DNA of 64,000 nt from positions 51,880 to 115,879 of the forward strand of contig NZ_FRCN01000013.1 of the NCBI RefSeq assembly GCF_900142925.1. Reading direction: 5' to 3'. Position numbers and translations under genes: made by a program. The notes beneath the pieces are model-generated. The model was given only the letters and a program-made list of their open reading frames with translations, was not told the DNA's origin and searched no databases. Within the stretch, counting starts at the first letter, position 1. Every line of letters begins with the position of its first letter. Of this stretch, positions 19,100-27,137 are shown in pieces. The stretch is from Chitinophaga sp. CF418. GTDB lineage: Bacteria; Bacteroidota; Bacteroidia; Chitinophagales; Chitinophagaceae.

Positions 19100-20359
19100 C
19101 TATGTCAGCTCTATCACAGTGATTTCCGGCAGAATGCCCACGCGGCCGGGATACCCCAGGAAACCGAATCCTCTGTTCACATACAGGCGCTGATCTCCTT
19201 CTTTATAAAGACCCGCCCATTCCTTATAGATAAACCGGGCGGGGCTCCATTTGAAGCCAGGGATTTCCACACCGAACTGCATACCGTGGGTATGGCCTGC
19301 CAGCATAAGGTCAATATCTGGATATTCTGTCCTTACCTGGGCATCCCAATGGGTAGGGTCATGAGACATCAGGATCTTAAATGGCAGGTGTGCAGCGCCG
19401 GCGTACGCCTTTTTCATATCGCCGTATTTGGGGAAGCGGCTCATGGAGCTCCAGTTCTCAATTCCCAGTAAACCAATCTGTTGTCCGCCCCGCTCCAGGG
19501 TAACATGTTCATTCATCAGCAATTTCCAGCCCAACTCACCATGTACCGCTTTCAGTCTTTCCAGGTTCTCATTCCGTTGTGCGCTGAAACCATTGGCATC
19601 CCTGTCGGGCCAGGCGTAATAATCGCCATAGTCGTGGTTGCCCAGGGTCGAATAGACCCCCATAGGAGCTTTAACCTGGCTGAAGACCTCCATCAGGTTG
19701 TCCATTTCTGTGGCGCGGTCATTCACCAGGTCGCCGGTAAAGAGTATAATGTCAGCCTTTTGTGCGTTGATGAGTTCCACTCCTTTTACTACAGCCTCTT
19801 TATTGGTCAGGCTACCGGAATGAATATCAGATATTTGTACAATACGGAGTCCTTTAAAAGCCGGTGGCAGGTTTTTGAAAGCGAGTTTCATTTTATGAAC
19901 CCGGTAATTATATTTATTCGAGAGGCCGTATACGAGGGTGGCAAACATACCACCTCCCAGTACTAAGGCCATCTGGGAGAGGAATTTTGAACGGGAGATG
20001 GCATTGGTAGCTACGGCATCTCCTCCACCGGCAGAAAACCGGCTGATGATCCACTGAATACCACGGCGGGCATCGTCGAGCAGCAGGAATACAGCCGCCA
20101 GCATCTTGGCAAAGACCAGTCCGAATATGATAGTAAGTACATAGGAGCGGGCATTGGCAGGCCATTCCTGCCAGTTCAGGTATGGTAAGAGGGCGATAGT
20201 CAATATTACCAGGGCTGATATTCCCCAGTAGCCACCGAATACGAAGCCACGCACTCTTGCTGATGAACCATTAAAAATGGCCCTAATGGCCATAAAAACA
20301 TAAAGATCGAGTAATAATAGTATGACTAACAGTACTATCGTGTTGAATCCTGAACGCAT
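19100..20359 (-). CDS. Membrane-anchored metallophosphoesterase
   Basis: The 419-aa protein has four hydrophobic segments in its first 150 residues (from about 6, 40, 72 and 130) and a calcineurin-like phosphoesterase domain from about 165. Metal-binding motifs are all present: SDIHSG, FTGDLVND, LGNHDYGDYYAW and LAGHTHGMQFG. This matches the YkuE/YaeI group, some members of which act on phospholipid-linked substrates such as UDP-diacylglucosamine; the substrate here is unknown. The catalytic domain follows the last membrane segment. A promoter element lies 18 bp upstream of the ATG. Confidence 0.88.
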   Translation of the reverse strand: MRSGFNTIVLLVILLLLDLYVFMAIRAIFNGSSARVRGFVFGGYWGISALVILTIALLPYLNWQEWPANARSYVLTIIFGLVFAKMLAAVFLLLDDARRGIQWIISRFSAGGGDAVATNAISRSKFLSQMALVLGGGMFATLVYGLSNKYNYRVHKMKLAFKNLPPAFKGLRIVQISDIHSGSLTNKEAVVKGVELINAQKADIILFTGDLVNDRATEMDNLMEVFSQVKAPMGVYSTLGNHDYGDYYAWPDRDANGFSAQRNENLERLKAVHGELGWKLLMNEHVTLERGGQQIGLLGIENWSSMSRFPKYGDMKKAYAGAAHLPFKILMSHDPTHWDAQVRTEYPDIDLMLAGHTHGMQFGVEIPGFKWSPARFIYKEWAGLYKEGDQRLYVNRGFGFLGYPGRVGILPEITVIELT

Positions 20360-20377
20360 GTAGAATATTTGTCCTTA

Positions 20378-20385
20378 CAAAAATA
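20378..20385 (-). promoter_or_regulatory. -7 promoter element for the metallophosphoesterase gene
   Basis: On the minus strand the sequence is TATTTTTG, an exact TAnnTTTG match, ending 18 bp upstream of the start codon at 20359. Confidence 0.6.
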
Positions 20386-20600
20386 ACCCCTTCGGCAGAC
20401 CTATCCTTTTTTTTGGTACCAGCGGGCGGTATAATGGGTATGACGAACTACACATCCACATATTGTACCGGAAGGCAGATTTTGCATTTACTTTAACAAA
20501 TAATATTAAACATCTCATTTTGAGTTAATTAACAATTGAAATGTGTACCAGCTGTGAATAAATAAATAGCGGGGTAGACCTTATTATTCTCTAATCGTTG

Positions 20601-20608
20601 TACTTTTG
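20601..20608 (+). promoter_or_regulatory. -7 promoter element for the UPF0173 gene
   Basis: TACTTTTG matches TAnnTTTG and lies 46 bp before the ATG at 20655. The longer reading frame starting at 20598 would begin inside the promoter, which argues for the later start. The rest of 20360-20600 holds the divergent promoter, TGTGAATAA at 20553-20561 (DnaA-box-like), and nothing else I can identify. Confidence 0.6.
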
Positions 20609-20654
20609 TACACTTTGGATAGGTATATACTTTGTTTACATAGACACCTGCAGG

Positions 20655-21335
20655 ATGAATTTCACCTATTACGGACATTCCAGTTTTGCGGTCGAAATTA
20701 AGGGGAAGAAGATTGTTTTTGACCCTTTCATTACACACAACGAACTGGCTAAGGAAATAGATATCAACAAGATAGAAGCTGACTATATATTCTGTTCACA
20801 CGGTCATGCTGACCATGTGGCCGACCTGGTGGGACTGGCAAAACGTACAAATGCGACTGTTGTAGGTGCTTTTGAACTAACCGAATGGGCTGGCAGACAG
20901 GGCATTGAGAAAGTACACCCGTTGAATACAGGAGGTAAATGGCACTTCGACTTTGGCACAGTGAAATGTGTGGTGGCCCACCATTCCAGTGGTCTGCCAG
21001 ACGGCTCTTACGGGGGCAATCCGATGGGCTTCGTATTCACAACGGAAGAGGGGAATTTCTATTTTGCGGGGGATACAGCGCTGACTCTGGACATGCAGCT
21101 GATACCCAGGTATGCTAAACTGGATTTTGCAATTTTACCAATAGGAGATAATTTCACCATGGGAGCTGACGATGCGATTGTAGCGGCAGGATTCGTTGAT
21201 TGTAAGCGCATTATTGGCGTACACTACGACACCTTTGGGTATATCAAGATAGATAAGGAGAAAACGCAGCAACAGTTTTCAGCCGCAGGGCTGGAATTAT
21301 TGCTGCCGGCAATAGGAACCAGTATCGATCTATAG
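20655..21335 (+). CDS. UPF0173 family metal-dependent hydrolase
   Basis: This 226-aa protein is a small metallo-beta-lactamase-fold hydrolase. It starts MNFTYYGHSSFAVE, as UPF0173 members do, and carries the metal-binding motif HGHADH near residue 55, the second ligand region AHHSSG near 111 and FAGDTALT near 137, and the late His in GVHYDTFGYI. I chose the ATG at 20655 because the family starts there and a promoter element sits inside the longer frame. The physiological substrate is unknown for the family. It lies 99 bp upstream of parA, in the same direction. Confidence 0.9.
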   Translation: MNFTYYGHSSFAVEIKGKKIVFDPFITHNELAKEIDINKIEADYIFCSHGHADHVADLVGLAKRTNATVVGAFELTEWAGRQGIEKVHPLNTGGKWHFDFGTVKCVVAHHSSGLPDGSYGGNPMGFVFTTEEGNFYFAGDTALTLDMQLIPRYAKLDFAILPIGDNFTMGADDAIVAAGFVDCKRIIGVHYDTFGYIKIDKEKTQQQFSAAGLELLLPAIGTSIDL

Positions 21336-21434
21336 TAAAACGCATATTCCGTTACATGGTGAAGAGACGGAAGTCTTCCTAATCATGCCCTATTTATTAT
21401 CCTATAGTAAAACCTAAGAAATACCTAATCAACA

Positions 21435-22256
21435 ATGGCAAGAGTAATTGCAATCGCTAATCAGAAAGGTGGGGTAGGAAAAACTACCAGTGCTATTAAC
21501 CTGGCAAGCAGCCTGGCTGTACTGGAATATAAAACATTGCTGGTAGATGCGGATCCGCAGGCTAACAGTACCACCGGTTTAGGTTTTGACCTGCGTAATA
21601 TACAGCAGAGCTTATATGACTGTATGGTTAATGACGGGCAGGCCAAAGATGTGATCCTGGAATCAGATACACCCAATCTGAAAGTGCTGCCATCCCATAT
21701 TGATCTGGTAGGTGCAGAGCTGGAGCTTATCAACCATCCCAACAGGGAGCAGGTGATGAAGCAGGTGATAGATGCCGTAAAGGATGATTATGATTTTGTT
21801 ATAGTTGACTGCTCCCCTTCCCTGGGCCTGATCACGGTAAACGCCCTGGTGGCGTCCGACTCAGTGATCATTCCGGTACAGTGCGAGTTTTTTGCACTGG
21901 AAGGTCTGGGTAAGTTGTTAAATACAATTAAGATCGTTCAGAGCCGTTTAAATACCAACCTGGCCATAGAGGGTATCCTGATGACCATGTACGACGGCCG
22001 TCTGCGCCTGAGCAACCAGGTAGTGGATGAAGTGAAACAACACTTCGAGGAAAGCGTATTCAACACGATCATCCACCGTAATACCAAACTGGGTGAAGCG
22101 CCCAGCTTCGGTAAATCCGTGATCATGTACGATGCCGCCAGTACCGGTGCGATCAACTATCTCAACCTGGCCAAAGAAATTCTGCAAAAGAATAACTTTA
22201 CACGTATTAACCTGGAAGATAAAATATTAGCAATTAACAATGAGCAATCAGAGTAA
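21435..22256 (+). CDS. parA: Chromosome partitioning ATPase ParA (Soj)
   Basis: The 273-aa protein is a chromosomal-type ParA: it has no N-terminal helix-turn-helix and begins directly with the deviant Walker A NQKGGVGKTTSAINLA (residues 8-23), followed by the Walker A' motif LLVDADPQANST and Walker B DFVIVDCSPSLG. It binds DNA non-specifically in its ATP state and moves ParB-parS complexes to segregate origins. It overlaps parB by 17 bp. The upstream gap contains two copies of the 12-bp word CTATAGTAAAAC. Confidence 0.95.
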   Translation: MARVIAIANQKGGVGKTTSAINLASSLAVLEYKTLLVDADPQANSTTGLGFDLRNIQQSLYDCMVNDGQAKDVILESDTPNLKVLPSHIDLVGAELELINHPNREQVMKQVIDAVKDDYDFVIVDCSPSLGLITVNALVASDSVIIPVQCEFFALEGLGKLLNTIKIVQSRLNTNLAIEGILMTMYDGRLRLSNQVVDEVKQHFEESVFNTIIHRNTKLGEAPSFGKSVIMYDAASTGAINYLNLAKEILQKNNFTRINLEDKILAINNEQSE

Positions 22257-23172
22257 GGGGAATCCTAATAAGAAAGAGGCGCTGGGTAAAGGTATCCGCT
22301 CGCTGCTGCAAAATATTGATACCGACCTGAAACAGACTACCAGCGTTCTGGGAGAACAAGTCGTGGCAAGAGCTACCGGTATTGAGCGTATCCCGCTCGA
22401 TCAGGTGGATGTGAATCCTAAGCAGCCACGCCGGGACTTTGACGAGAAAGCTTTACAGGAATTAAGTATGTCCATCTCACTGCACGATGTAATACAACCT
22501 ATTACCGTGTCCAGGGTGGGCCCTAACAAATACCAGCTGATAGCAGGTGAAAGGCGTTTACGCGCCAGCCGGATGGCAGGTCTGAAAGATATTCCGGCCT
22601 ATATCCGCCAGGCGAACGACCAGGAACTGCTGGAACTGGCCCTGCTGGAAAACTTACAGCGGGAAAATCTGAACGCCATAGAAATCGGCCTGAGCTACAA
22701 ACGCCTGATGGAAGAGTGTGTACTCACCCAGGAGCAGGTGGCTGACCGCATGGGTAAAGAAAGAAGTACCGTTACCAACTATATACGCCTGCTTAAACTG
22801 CCGCCTGATATCCAGGTAGCTGTCCGCAATGGACAAATAAGCATGGGACATGCCAGAGCATTGATCGCCGTGGAAAATATAGAGAAACAGCTCTTCGTTT
22901 TCAATGAGATCATGCAGAACGGGCTCTCCGTACGTCAAACAGAAGACCTGGTGCGTAAAACCTCCCACATTGACAAGGGCAATGTGAAAAAGGCTGGAAA
23001 AATCTCACTACCACCGGCCTATCAGAAGATAGAAGATAACCTGGCAAGTCATTTTGCCACAAAAGTGAAACTGGACAGAAGCAAGAATGGCAAAGGTAGC
23101 GTTACCATCGAGTTTTACTCTGACGAGGAGCTCGATAGCATATTAGAAAAAATAGACTTATACGGTGGCTAA
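22240..23172 (+). CDS. parB: Chromosome partitioning protein ParB (Spo0J)
   Basis: The 310-aa protein has the ParB order: a Lys-rich N-terminal tail with the ParA-activating segment ALGKGIRSLL, the CTP-binding ParB/Srx domain with QPITVSRV and the arginine-rich GERRLRASRMAGL (about 105-117), the helix-turn-helix for parS (TQEQVADRMGKERSTVTNYIRLLKLP) and a C-terminal dimerisation region. It nucleates on parS and spreads as a CTP clamp. It overlaps parA by 17 bp and the next gene by 8 bp, so translation is coupled. No parS palindrome was found in the window. Confidence 0.95.
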   Translation: MSNQSKGNPNKKEALGKGIRSLLQNIDTDLKQTTSVLGEQVVARATGIERIPLDQVDVNPKQPRRDFDEKALQELSMSISLHDVIQPITVSRVGPNKYQLIAGERRLRASRMAGLKDIPAYIRQANDQELLELALLENLQRENLNAIEIGLSYKRLMEECVLTQEQVADRMGKERSTVTNYIRLLKLPPDIQVAVRNGQISMGHARALIAVENIEKQLFVFNEIMQNGLSVRQTEDLVRKTSHIDKGNVKKAGKISLPPAYQKIEDNLASHFATKVKLDRSKNGKGSVTIEFYSDEELDSILEKIDLYGG

Positions 23173-23857
23173 ACAGTCCGGGAATACATTTTCTTATTTA
23201 CTACGTCTTTGTTTACTGGTACTACCGGTATTTGTTTGTCTGCCCGCTACCCTGCTGGCCCAGGACAGCACCAAGGCTGCTTACCTGCGCACACAGCAGC
23301 CAGACAACCGGAAAGACAGTACTGAACTTTTTATCAAAAGAGATTCTGTAAAACCTGCCCCTCCCACTCCTCATAGTCCGCGGAAGGCAGCTTTTTACTC
23401 CGCCGTACTGCCGGGCCTCGGACAGGCCTACAACAGGCAGTACTGGAAGATCCCCCTGGTTTATGCCGCCCTCGGCATCACTACCGGTACTTTTATTATC
23501 AACATGGACAACTACCGTACCTTCCGGAACGCCTATCGTATCCGTATGGACGGTAATGCTGATACTGTGGATGACTATGTTGGGTTGTACAGTGACAATG
23601 GCCTGAAATACCTACGGGACGCTTACCGGGAATATGTGGACTACTCCGTGCTCGTATTTGTGCTTGCCTATGGACTGAATATTGTGGATGCTACTGTGTT
23701 TGCCCATTTGAAGGACTTCAACATGTCGGATGACCTGAGTATGAAGATCGTACCAACTGTTATTAATAATCAGGCACTTGGGCTCAGTCTGCGTTTCTCC
23801 ATAGGTGGCGGTAAAAAGAAATACAGCAATTCGATCGCCCTTGGCAACAAGTGGTAA
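23165..23857 (+). CDS. DUF5683 domain-containing protein
   Basis: The 230-aa product begins with GTG at 23165, overlapping the parB stop by 8 bp. The N-terminus has a membrane-spanning signal segment (YLLRLCLLVLPVFVCLPATLLAQ), then a Pro-rich linker and the DUF5683 core starting RKAAFYSAVLPGLGQAYN, with a second hydrophobic segment (IPLVYAALGITTGTFII) and a third (VLVFVLAYGLNIVDATVFA). It ends with barrel-like short strands and a basic tail. Its position between parB and dapB is conserved across Bacteroidota, but the function is not known; an envelope role is likely. Confidence 0.87.
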   Translation: MAKQSGNTFSYLLRLCLLVLPVFVCLPATLLAQDSTKAAYLRTQQPDNRKDSTELFIKRDSVKPAPPTPHSPRKAAFYSAVLPGLGQAYNRQYWKIPLVYAALGITTGTFIINMDNYRTFRNAYRIRMDGNADTVDDYVGLYSDNGLKYLRDAYREYVDYSVLVFVLAYGLNIVDATVFAHLKDFNMSDDLSMKIVPTVINNQALGLSLRFSIGGGKKKYSNSIALGNKW

Positions 23858-23906
23858 CTTCTCCCCTTTTACTAATTTCTACTAATAGTATCTAACTCAA
23901 TATATT

Positions 23907-24623
23907 ATGAAAATAGCGCTTATCGGTTACGGGAAAATGGGAAAGGCAATTGAGGCCATCGCCGTAGCTAAAGGACATGAGATCGTTCACCGTATTGACC
24001 TGAGCAGTCAGCACCTGCTGGAAAAGGAAGAACTCAGCAAGGCAGATGTTGCTATCGAATTTACCGGTCCGGAAACCGCCTATAATAATATATTGAAGTG
24101 TTTCGCCGCCAATGTTCCTGTCGTTTGTGGCAGTACTGGTTGGCTGGAACAGCTCCCTACTGTAAAATCTTTGTGCCTGGAACAGCATCAGGCATTCCTT
24201 TATGCCAGTAACTTCAGCGTGGGCGTGAATATCTTCTTCGAGATCAACAAACGCCTGGCGGAATTAATGGCGAATCAGCCTCAGTACGAGGTAAAAATGG
24301 AGGAGATCCACCACACCCAGAAACGGGATGCGCCGAGTGGTACCGCCATTACCCTGGCCGAGCAGCTGATGGAGAAAGTACGTCGCAAGCAGGAATGGGT
24401 GAATGATGAGACCTCCAGGCCAGAACAGCTCTCCATCGTTTCCAAACGCATAGATCCGGCTCCCGGTACCCACAGTATTACCTATACCTCCGCTATAGAC
24501 GATATTACCATCACCCATACCGCCCATTCCCGCGAAGGATTCGCTTCCGGCGCTGTGATTGCTGCGGAATGGCTGAAGGGAAAAACAGGCATCTTCAGTA
24601 TGAAAGATGTACTGAGCCTGTAA
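23907..24623 (+). CDS. dapB: 4-hydroxy-tetrahydrodipicolinate reductase
   Basis: The 238-aa protein catalyses the NAD(P)H-dependent second dedicated step of the diaminopimelate/lysine pathway, feeding peptidoglycan and lysine synthesis. The N-terminal Rossmann motif GYGKMGKAIE, the catalytic EIHHTQKRDAPSGTA (about residues 131-145) and the late HTAHSREGFASGA are all characteristic. It is shorter than E. coli DapB (273 aa), as is usual in this phylum. It sits 49 bp after the DUF5683 gene and completes the parA-parB-DUF5683-dapB cluster. Confidence 0.95.
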   Translation: MKIALIGYGKMGKAIEAIAVAKGHEIVHRIDLSSQHLLEKEELSKADVAIEFTGPETAYNNILKCFAANVPVVCGSTGWLEQLPTVKSLCLEQHQAFLYASNFSVGVNIFFEINKRLAELMANQPQYEVKMEEIHHTQKRDAPSGTAITLAEQLMEKVRRKQEWVNDETSRPEQLSIVSKRIDPAPGTHSITYTSAIDDITITHTAHSREGFASGAVIAAEWLKGKTGIFSMKDVLSL

Positions 24624-24638
24624 GACGTAAAAAGCTGT

Positions 24639-24646
24639 TATCTTTG
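24639..24646 (+). promoter_or_regulatory. -7 promoter element for the Rrf2 regulator gene
   Basis: TATCTTTG matches TAnnTTTG, 16 bp after the dapB stop and 40 bp before the Rrf2 start, so the regulator is not simply read from the par/dap operon. Confidence 0.6.
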
Positions 24647-24686
24647 TAGTAACAAGAACATCTGGGAGGGATGCAAATCAATCGAT

Positions 24687-25115
24687 ATGTTGTCTAAAAA
24701 AACGCAATACGCTTTTCACGCGCTCATACACCTGGCAGAAAATGCAGATAAGGGTCCCATTCTCATCTCTGAAATTGCCCACGAGAAGAACATCTCTATC
24801 AAATTCCTGGAGAACATCCTGTTGGAATTGAAGAATGCCGGTATCCTGGGAAGTAAGAAAGGTAAAGGTGGTGGCTACTACCTGCTGAAGGCTCCGAAAG
24901 AGATACCTTTAGCGAGGATTATCCGCCTGCTGGATGGGGCGATTGCGCTGCTTCCCTGTGTGAGTCTCAATTACTATGAAAGATGTGAGAATTGCCGGGA
25001 TGAAGCAGTGTGTGGGTTGAATGATGTCATGAGTAAGGTACGGGATGCGACGCTGAAGATCCTTGAGAATAAAACGCTGAAGGATATATTGACGAGGAAT
25101 GTTTCAATATTATAA
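24687..25115 (+). CDS. Rrf2 family transcriptional regulator
   Basis: The 142-aa protein is an Rrf2-type winged-helix regulator: SKKTQYAFHALIHLA at the N-terminus, recognition helix KFLENILLELKNAGIL and the wing GKGGGYYLLK near 58-68. The C-terminal part carries four cysteines, C91, C100, C103 and C109, near the place where IscR binds its Fe-S cluster (C92, C98, C104 in E. coli), so iron-sulfur or redox sensing is plausible. The gene lies 267 bp upstream of cysH-cysD-cysN in the same orientation, which suggests control of sulfur assimilation, as CymR-type Rrf2 proteins do; that role is inferred. Confidence 0.9.
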   Translation: MLSKKTQYAFHALIHLAENADKGPILISEIAHEKNISIKFLENILLELKNAGILGSKKGKGGGYYLLKAPKEIPLARIIRLLDGAIALLPCVSLNYYERCENCRDEAVCGLNDVMSKVRDATLKILENKTLKDILTRNVSIL

Positions 25116-25267
25116 GCTTTTTTGAAAGCCGGGGTTGATCTCCGGCTTTTTGTTTTATAAGGGAAGGACCGATCCTCAACGGTTTCCAAAACACACCAAC
25201 AAACTCCACCAATAGCAAGACCCACAAACAATTGATAATCACCTACTAGCTCTGTGACTAAAAAAAG

Positions 25268-25284
25268 TCTATCCTTTTTATAGA
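25268..25284 (+). promoter_or_regulatory. Candidate operator in the cysH promoter
   Basis: TCTAT-CCTTTTT-ATAGA is an inverted repeat located where the -33 region of the cysH promoter should be, 7 bp before the -7 element at 25292. It is a candidate binding site for the Rrf2 protein encoded upstream; this is inference from position and symmetry only. Confidence 0.35.
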
Positions 25285-25291
25285 GTTTATG

Positions 25292-25299
25292 TATTTTTG
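25292..25299 (+). promoter_or_regulatory. -7 promoter element for cysHDN
   Basis: TATTTTTG matches TAnnTTTG, 82 bp before the cysH ATG. The implied leader contains an 8-bp stem CTGACATC / GGTGTCAG (25341-25364, with a wobble pair and 8-nt loop) of unknown role. Confidence 0.55.
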
Positions 25300-25381
25300 T
25301 AGACAGCAGAAACTGCCAATTTAAACTAAAGGAAGTATTACTGACATCTATCGATGGGTGTCAGCTTATTGAGAGATTCAC

Positions 25382-26065
25382 ATGGATAATATCAGTACAG
25401 CACTGGAAGGACTAGATCCAATCGCTGCCATGCAGTATCTGGCAGCACAATTCCCCGGAGCGGTGGCCTTTTCCACCTCATTTGGACAGGAAGATCAGGT
25501 GATTGCCGACATGATCTGGCGCGCCAACTTGCCGATCAGGGTATTCACCCTTGACACTGGACGTCTGTTCCAGGAAACTTACGACCTGATGGACCTCACC
25601 CGCGCCCGCTACAAGAAAAACTTTGAAGTCTATTTCCCTGAAACCGCCTCAGTAGAAAAACTACTCGCGGAAAAAGGCCCAAATAGCTTCTACGAATCTG
25701 TAGAAAACCGCAAAGAATGTTGTAACATCCGCAAAGTTGTCCCGCTGAACCGCGCCCTCCAGGGTGTGAAAGTATGGATCACCGGTCTTCGCGCTGAACA
25801 GTCCGAAAACCGCCAGTCATTACACGCCATTGAGTGGGACGAAGCCAGACAACTATATAAATACAATCCGCTCATTAACTGGACCCACGACGAAATGATC
25901 AATTATCTGAAGGAGAAGAACGTACCGTACAATAAATTGCACGATAAAGGCTTTATCTCCATCGGTTGTGCTCCATGTACACGCGCAATTGAACCGGGAG
26001 AACATCCCCGCGCCGGCAGATGGTGGTGGGAGCTATCCAAGAAAGAGTGCGGATTGCACGGATAA
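25382..26065 (+). CDS. cysH: Phosphoadenylyl/adenylyl-sulfate reductase
   Basis: The 227-aa enzyme reduces activated sulfate to sulfite. It has the adenylyl-sulfate binding region STSFGQEDQV and LDTGRLF, the paired cysteines C113-C114 in KECCNIRKV, C196-x2-C199 in IGCAPCTR, and the catalytic C223 in KKECGLHG. The CC...CxxC set binds a 4Fe-4S cluster and marks the APS-reducing (assimilatory, plant/Pseudomonas/Bacillus) type rather than the PAPS type of E. coli. This agrees with the absence of an APS kinase gene (cysC) next to cysD and cysN. It starts the cysH-cysD-cysN run. Confidence 0.94.
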   Translation: MDNISTALEGLDPIAAMQYLAAQFPGAVAFSTSFGQEDQVIADMIWRANLPIRVFTLDTGRLFQETYDLMDLTRARYKKNFEVYFPETASVEKLLAEKGPNSFYESVENRKECCNIRKVVPLNRALQGVKVWITGLRAEQSENRQSLHAIEWDEARQLYKYNPLINWTHDEMINYLKEKNVPYNKLHDKGFISIGCAPCTRAIEPGEHPRAGRWWWELSKKECGLHG

Positions 26066-26124
26066 TTACAAAAGATCTGATTAAATTGATAAACTGGTCC
26101 ACAGGGACATCTAAATAAAGACTT

Positions 26125-27033
26125 ATGACCAATAAAATACAGTGGGAGTTTCCGCAGGCATTGGAAGATGAGGCCATCTATATTTTACGTGAAACAGCTG
26201 CACAGTTTGAGCGCCCCGCCATCCTGTTCTCAGGTGGTAAGGATTCTATCACTATCGTGCGACTGGCACAGAAAGCATTCTATCCGGGTAAAGTTCCTTT
26301 CCCGTTACTGCATATAGACACCGGACATAACTTCCCCGAAACCATCCAGTTCCGTGACTGGCTGGTGGAATCACTGGGTCTTGATCTTATTGTGAGAAAT
26401 GTACAGGACAGTATCGACCAGGGTAAAGTACAGGAAGAAACTGGTAAATACGCCAGCAGAAACGCCCTGCAGACCGTAACCCTCCTGGATGCTATCGAAG
26501 AACTGAAATTCGATGCCTGCATCGGCGGCGCCCGCCGCGACGAAGAGAAAGCACGTGCGAAAGAAAGGATCTTCTCTGTAAGAGATGAATTCGGTCAGTG
26601 GAACGCTAAAATGCAACGCCCTGAACTATTCGATATGCTCAATGGTAAAATACACCTGGGTGAGAACGTAAGGGTATTCCCTATCTCCAACTGGACAGAA
26701 CTGGACGTATGGAACTATATCCGCCGGGAAAACCTGCAGATCCCATCTATCTATTTCTCCCACGAAAGAGAGATCATCGAGCGCGATGGCATGTACTGGC
26801 CTTACTCTCCTTTCCTCAATACCACCGAGGAAGAAGTGCCTTTCCGCCAGAAAGTACGCTTCCGTACCGTTGGTGATATGACCTGTACCGCTGCAGTGAT
26901 CTCAGAAGCTGATAAACTGGAAGATATCATCGGTGAAATACTGGAAGCCAAAATATCTGAAAGAGGCGCCCGTATCGATGATAAACGCTCTGAAGCAGCA
27001 ATGGAGAAAAGAAAACAGGCTGGTTACTTTTAA
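26125..27033 (+). CDS. cysD: Sulfate adenylyltransferase subunit 2
   Basis: The 302-aa protein is the ATP-pyrophosphatase subunit of bacterial ATP sulfurylase, making APS from sulfate and ATP with the GTPase CysN. The PP-loop motif FSGGKDSITIVRLA (about residues 35-48), DTGHNFPET and the basic stretch RRDEEKARAKERIFS (about 138-152) are all present. The length equals that of E. coli CysD (302 aa). It lies 59 bp after cysH and 104 bp before cysN. Confidence 0.96.
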   Translation: MTNKIQWEFPQALEDEAIYILRETAAQFERPAILFSGGKDSITIVRLAQKAFYPGKVPFPLLHIDTGHNFPETIQFRDWLVESLGLDLIVRNVQDSIDQGKVQEETGKYASRNALQTVTLLDAIEELKFDACIGGARRDEEKARAKERIFSVRDEFGQWNAKMQRPELFDMLNGKIHLGENVRVFPISNWTELDVWNYIRRENLQIPSIYFSHEREIIERDGMYWPYSPFLNTTEEEVPFRQKVRFRTVGDMTCTAAVISEADKLEDIIGEILEAKISERGARIDDKRSEAAMEKRKQAGYF

Positions 27034-27137
27034 TGATCGCCGGCAATTGTCACTTTCTTTTCTGGTTACAGGATTCAATCAATTAGTATAAAATCGTCGC
27101 GGACAACAAGCCTTTTCCGCCACTTAAAAAATATAAC

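Noticed and set aside
20598..20654. Extended N-terminus of the UPF0173 hydrolase
   Set aside because: The extra 19 residues overlap the TAnnTTTG promoter element and are not part of the family's usual start.
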